From contig JAWKHJ010000006.1 in the NCBI GenBank assembly GCA_041394905.1, positions 1 to 64,000 on the forward strand: 64,000 nucleotides of DNA, given 5' to 3'. Origin of the DNA: RI-231 sp041394905 (GTDB taxonomy: Bacteria > Acidobacteriota > Terriglobia > Bryobacterales > UBA6623). The notes beneath the pieces are model-generated. The model did no database searches. It was given only the letters and a program-made list of their open reading frames with translations, and had not been told where the DNA came from. A program made the position numbers and the translations under genes. Shown here one piece after another: positions 62,740-64,000 of this stretch (the first letter of the stretch is position 1; each line of letters opens with the position of its first letter).

Positions 62740-63147
62740 ATGTCCGTGGAACCCACCAGCATTGCGATCGATTTGAGCTCGGACGTCCCGGCGTATCGTC
62801 AGATCGTTGACGCTTTGCGCACGCATCTGGTCTCCGGCCAGCTGGCGCCGGATGACACGCTACCGCCAGTCCGCCAGCTTGCGGCGGACCTGGGCGTCCA
62901 CTTCAACACCGTCGCGGAGGCGTATCGCATTTTGGCGGAAGAAGGCTGGCTCGAGATTCGTAGACGAACTGGGGCCCGGGTGGTTGATCGACGGGCGCCT
63001 GCCAAGCCGGCAACGCACCAAAAGCAAGCGTTCGTGCGGCGGCTCAATGAAATTGCGGCCGAGGCCCTCTCGCAAGGGATCTCGGCTGAGGAGATCGAAA
63101 CAGGGTTGCGGCTCGTCGCCGACGGGCTGCGCCGCGGAGGAGGTTGA
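62740..63147 (+). CDS. GntR-family transcriptional regulator, YtrA type
   Basis: About 135 residues from ATG 62740 (SVEPTSIAIDLSSDVPAYRQ). The winged helix is complete: LRTHLVSGQLAPDDTLPPVR, QLAADLGVHFNTVAEAYRIL, AEEGWLEIRRRTGARVVD. Only about 50 residues follow (ISAEEIETGLRLVADGLRR), the short effector part of the YtrA subgroup. A TTG at 62728 is a possible longer start. It is followed by a membrane protein after five bases, the usual YtrA partner type, and should repress its own operon through 62700-62722. Confidence 0.88.
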   Translation: MSVEPTSIAIDLSSDVPAYRQIVDALRTHLVSGQLAPDDTLPPVRQLAADLGVHFNTVAEAYRILAEEGWLEIRRRTGARVVDRRAPAKPATHQKQAFVRRLNEIAAEALSQGISAEEIETGLRLVADGLRRGGG

Positions 63148-63152
63148 TTGCC

Positions 63153-64000
63153 ATGCAGGTTCAAACGCTCGTGCCGTTGGGAATTCTCACGCTGATCGCC
63201 TATCTGCTCCACCTGACGCCGCGTTTGGCCCGTCCAGAGTTGTTCTTCGGCGTGACCGTGGACCCTGGTTTCCGCGATTCCGAGGACGGACGCACGCTGA
63301 CCCGCGTCTATCGGCAGTGGATTTGGAGTTTGTTTGCGCTCGCCGTGATGACGTTCTTGGCCTGGTCGGCGGCGCGGCCGGGGATGGCGCTGCAGATCGG
63401 CGTTTGGGGTTTGCTGATTGGCGGGGTCTTCGCTTTGCGCTCGGCGCACCGCAAGGCGATGGCGCATGCTGTTGAGCCGGACGCCCATCGCGAAGCGCTG
63501 CTCGGCGGACGCGCACCAGAATTGCCGGGCAATTGGCTCGTGTGGTTCGCGCCGCTTGCCATTTTGGGCGGAGTCGCGCTGTACCTATATCTCACCTACG
63601 ACGCCCTGCCAGAGCGGCTCCCAGCGCACTGGAACCTGTATGGCGTGGCTGACCGGTTTGTAACCAAGAGCATGGCCGCGGTGATCCGGCTGCCGTTGGT
63701 CGGCATGGTGATCTGTGCATCGCTCGGGCTTACGGCTTACTCGCTGTCGCGCCACGGACGCAGGATTGCCGTGCGCGGCGCTCGCGCCGAGAGCGAGTCC
63801 CGGTTCCGCGAAATGACTTACTGGATTCTGGTCGGCGGCCAATACTACGTCGCGTTGATGTTTACGTGGCTGGCCGTCGTGATGCGCACGATTGGACCGG
63901 AGTCGTGGCTGCGCTGGGTGCCGATGGCGCTTGCAGTATTGCCGTTGCCGCTGGTTCTCTACTTGACGGTGCGCTACGGGCAGGGCGGGGCGCGGCTAGC
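63153..64000 (+). CDS. DUF1648-containing membrane protein (partial at window end)
   Basis: Open from ATG 63153 to the window edge. GGAGGAGG in the regulator's last codons is the ribosome binding site. Helices: LVPLGILTLIAYLLHLTP, QWIWSLFALAVMTFLAWSAA, LQIGVWGLLIGGVFALRSA, WLVWFAPLAILGGVALYLYL. ALPERLPAHWNLYGVADRFV is the DUF1648 motif. PELFFGVTVDPGFRDSEDGR is the usual opening in this protein group. Such proteins often sit with YtrA regulators and may answer cell-envelope stress; the function is not established. Confidence 0.8.
   Translation, partial: MQVQTLVPLGILTLIAYLLHLTPRLARPELFFGVTVDPGFRDSEDGRTLTRVYRQWIWSLFALAVMTFLAWSAARPGMALQIGVWGLLIGGVFALRSAHRKAMAHAVEPDAHREALLGGRAPELPGNWLVWFAPLAILGGVALYLYLTYDALPERLPAHWNLYGVADRFVTKSMAAVIRLPLVGMVICASLGLTAYSLSRHGRRIAVRGARAESESRFREMTYWILVGGQYYVALMFTWLAVVMRTIGPESWLRWVPMALAVLPLPLVLYLTVRYGQGGARL

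Overview
The window reads as a high-GC soil acidobacterium of the Solibacter/Bryobacter type. The evidence is gene content: TIGR03437-type Solibacter C-terminal domains, two loci of planctomycete-style DUF1549/DUF1553 cytochromes with DUF1501 proteins, a large Oar-like outer-membrane receptor, a GH172/DUF2961 protein, a sulfatase with a Tat-like leader, and many RAYT (REP-associated tyrosine transposase) genes. No rRNA, tRNA, CRISPR or prophage was seen.

Layout. 1-4.7 kb is an accessory patch: the end of a secreted protein, gene remnants with palindromic repeats, then a leftward set of four small membrane or secreted genes of unknown function with lower GC. 4.7-11 kb carries a glycosyltransferase, an alcohol dehydrogenase, a small protein, an Oar-like receptor and a methyltransferase; all are recognisable but broken by many single-base shifts. 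11.3-16 kb has a PilZ protein with a decayed nuclease-like domain, Lon protease, and a GAF-GGDEF protein. 16-19.5 kb is a tandem pair of TadG-like von Willebrand factor proteins. 19.8-25 kb is glycan degradation (sulfatase, GH172, sialidase-like) with an intact RAYT. 25-29.2 kb is a four-gene set: FHA protein, TolQ/MotA-type channel, ExbD-like partner and a zinc-ribbon pseudokinase; this is the most promising uncharacterised system here. 29.3-31.8 kb is a three-part secreted protein ending in an ILEI/FAM3-like domain. 31.9-36.5 kb has a ClC channel, then a graveyard of three RAYT copies around an HNH nuclease fragment and a DUF4265 gene, with matching 14-bp REP-like repeats. 36.8-39.3 kb holds a potassium/proton antiporter and tandem universal stress domains. 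39.5-42.2 kb is a two-component system. 42.4-55.4 kb has a PQQ-type propeller and two DUF1549/1553-DUF1501 loci around an aminotransferase and an AlkD-like repair protein. 55.5-58.3 kb is a TIGR03437 protein with a propeller lipoprotein. 58.8-62.1 kb is a heptose-type sugar phosphate operon (HAD, uncharacterised DHS-like protein, PfkB kinase, SIS isomerase). The end holds a methyltransferase, a YtrA-type GntR regulator with a clear operator, and a DUF1648 membrane protein.

Quality caution. Many genes, including Lon, which is unlikely to be dead, are broken by single-base shifts, often in G or C runs, while their motifs stay intact. I read most of these as consensus errors in the sequence rather than real pseudogenes, and merged the pieces into single gene calls. 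Boundaries of those genes are approximate.
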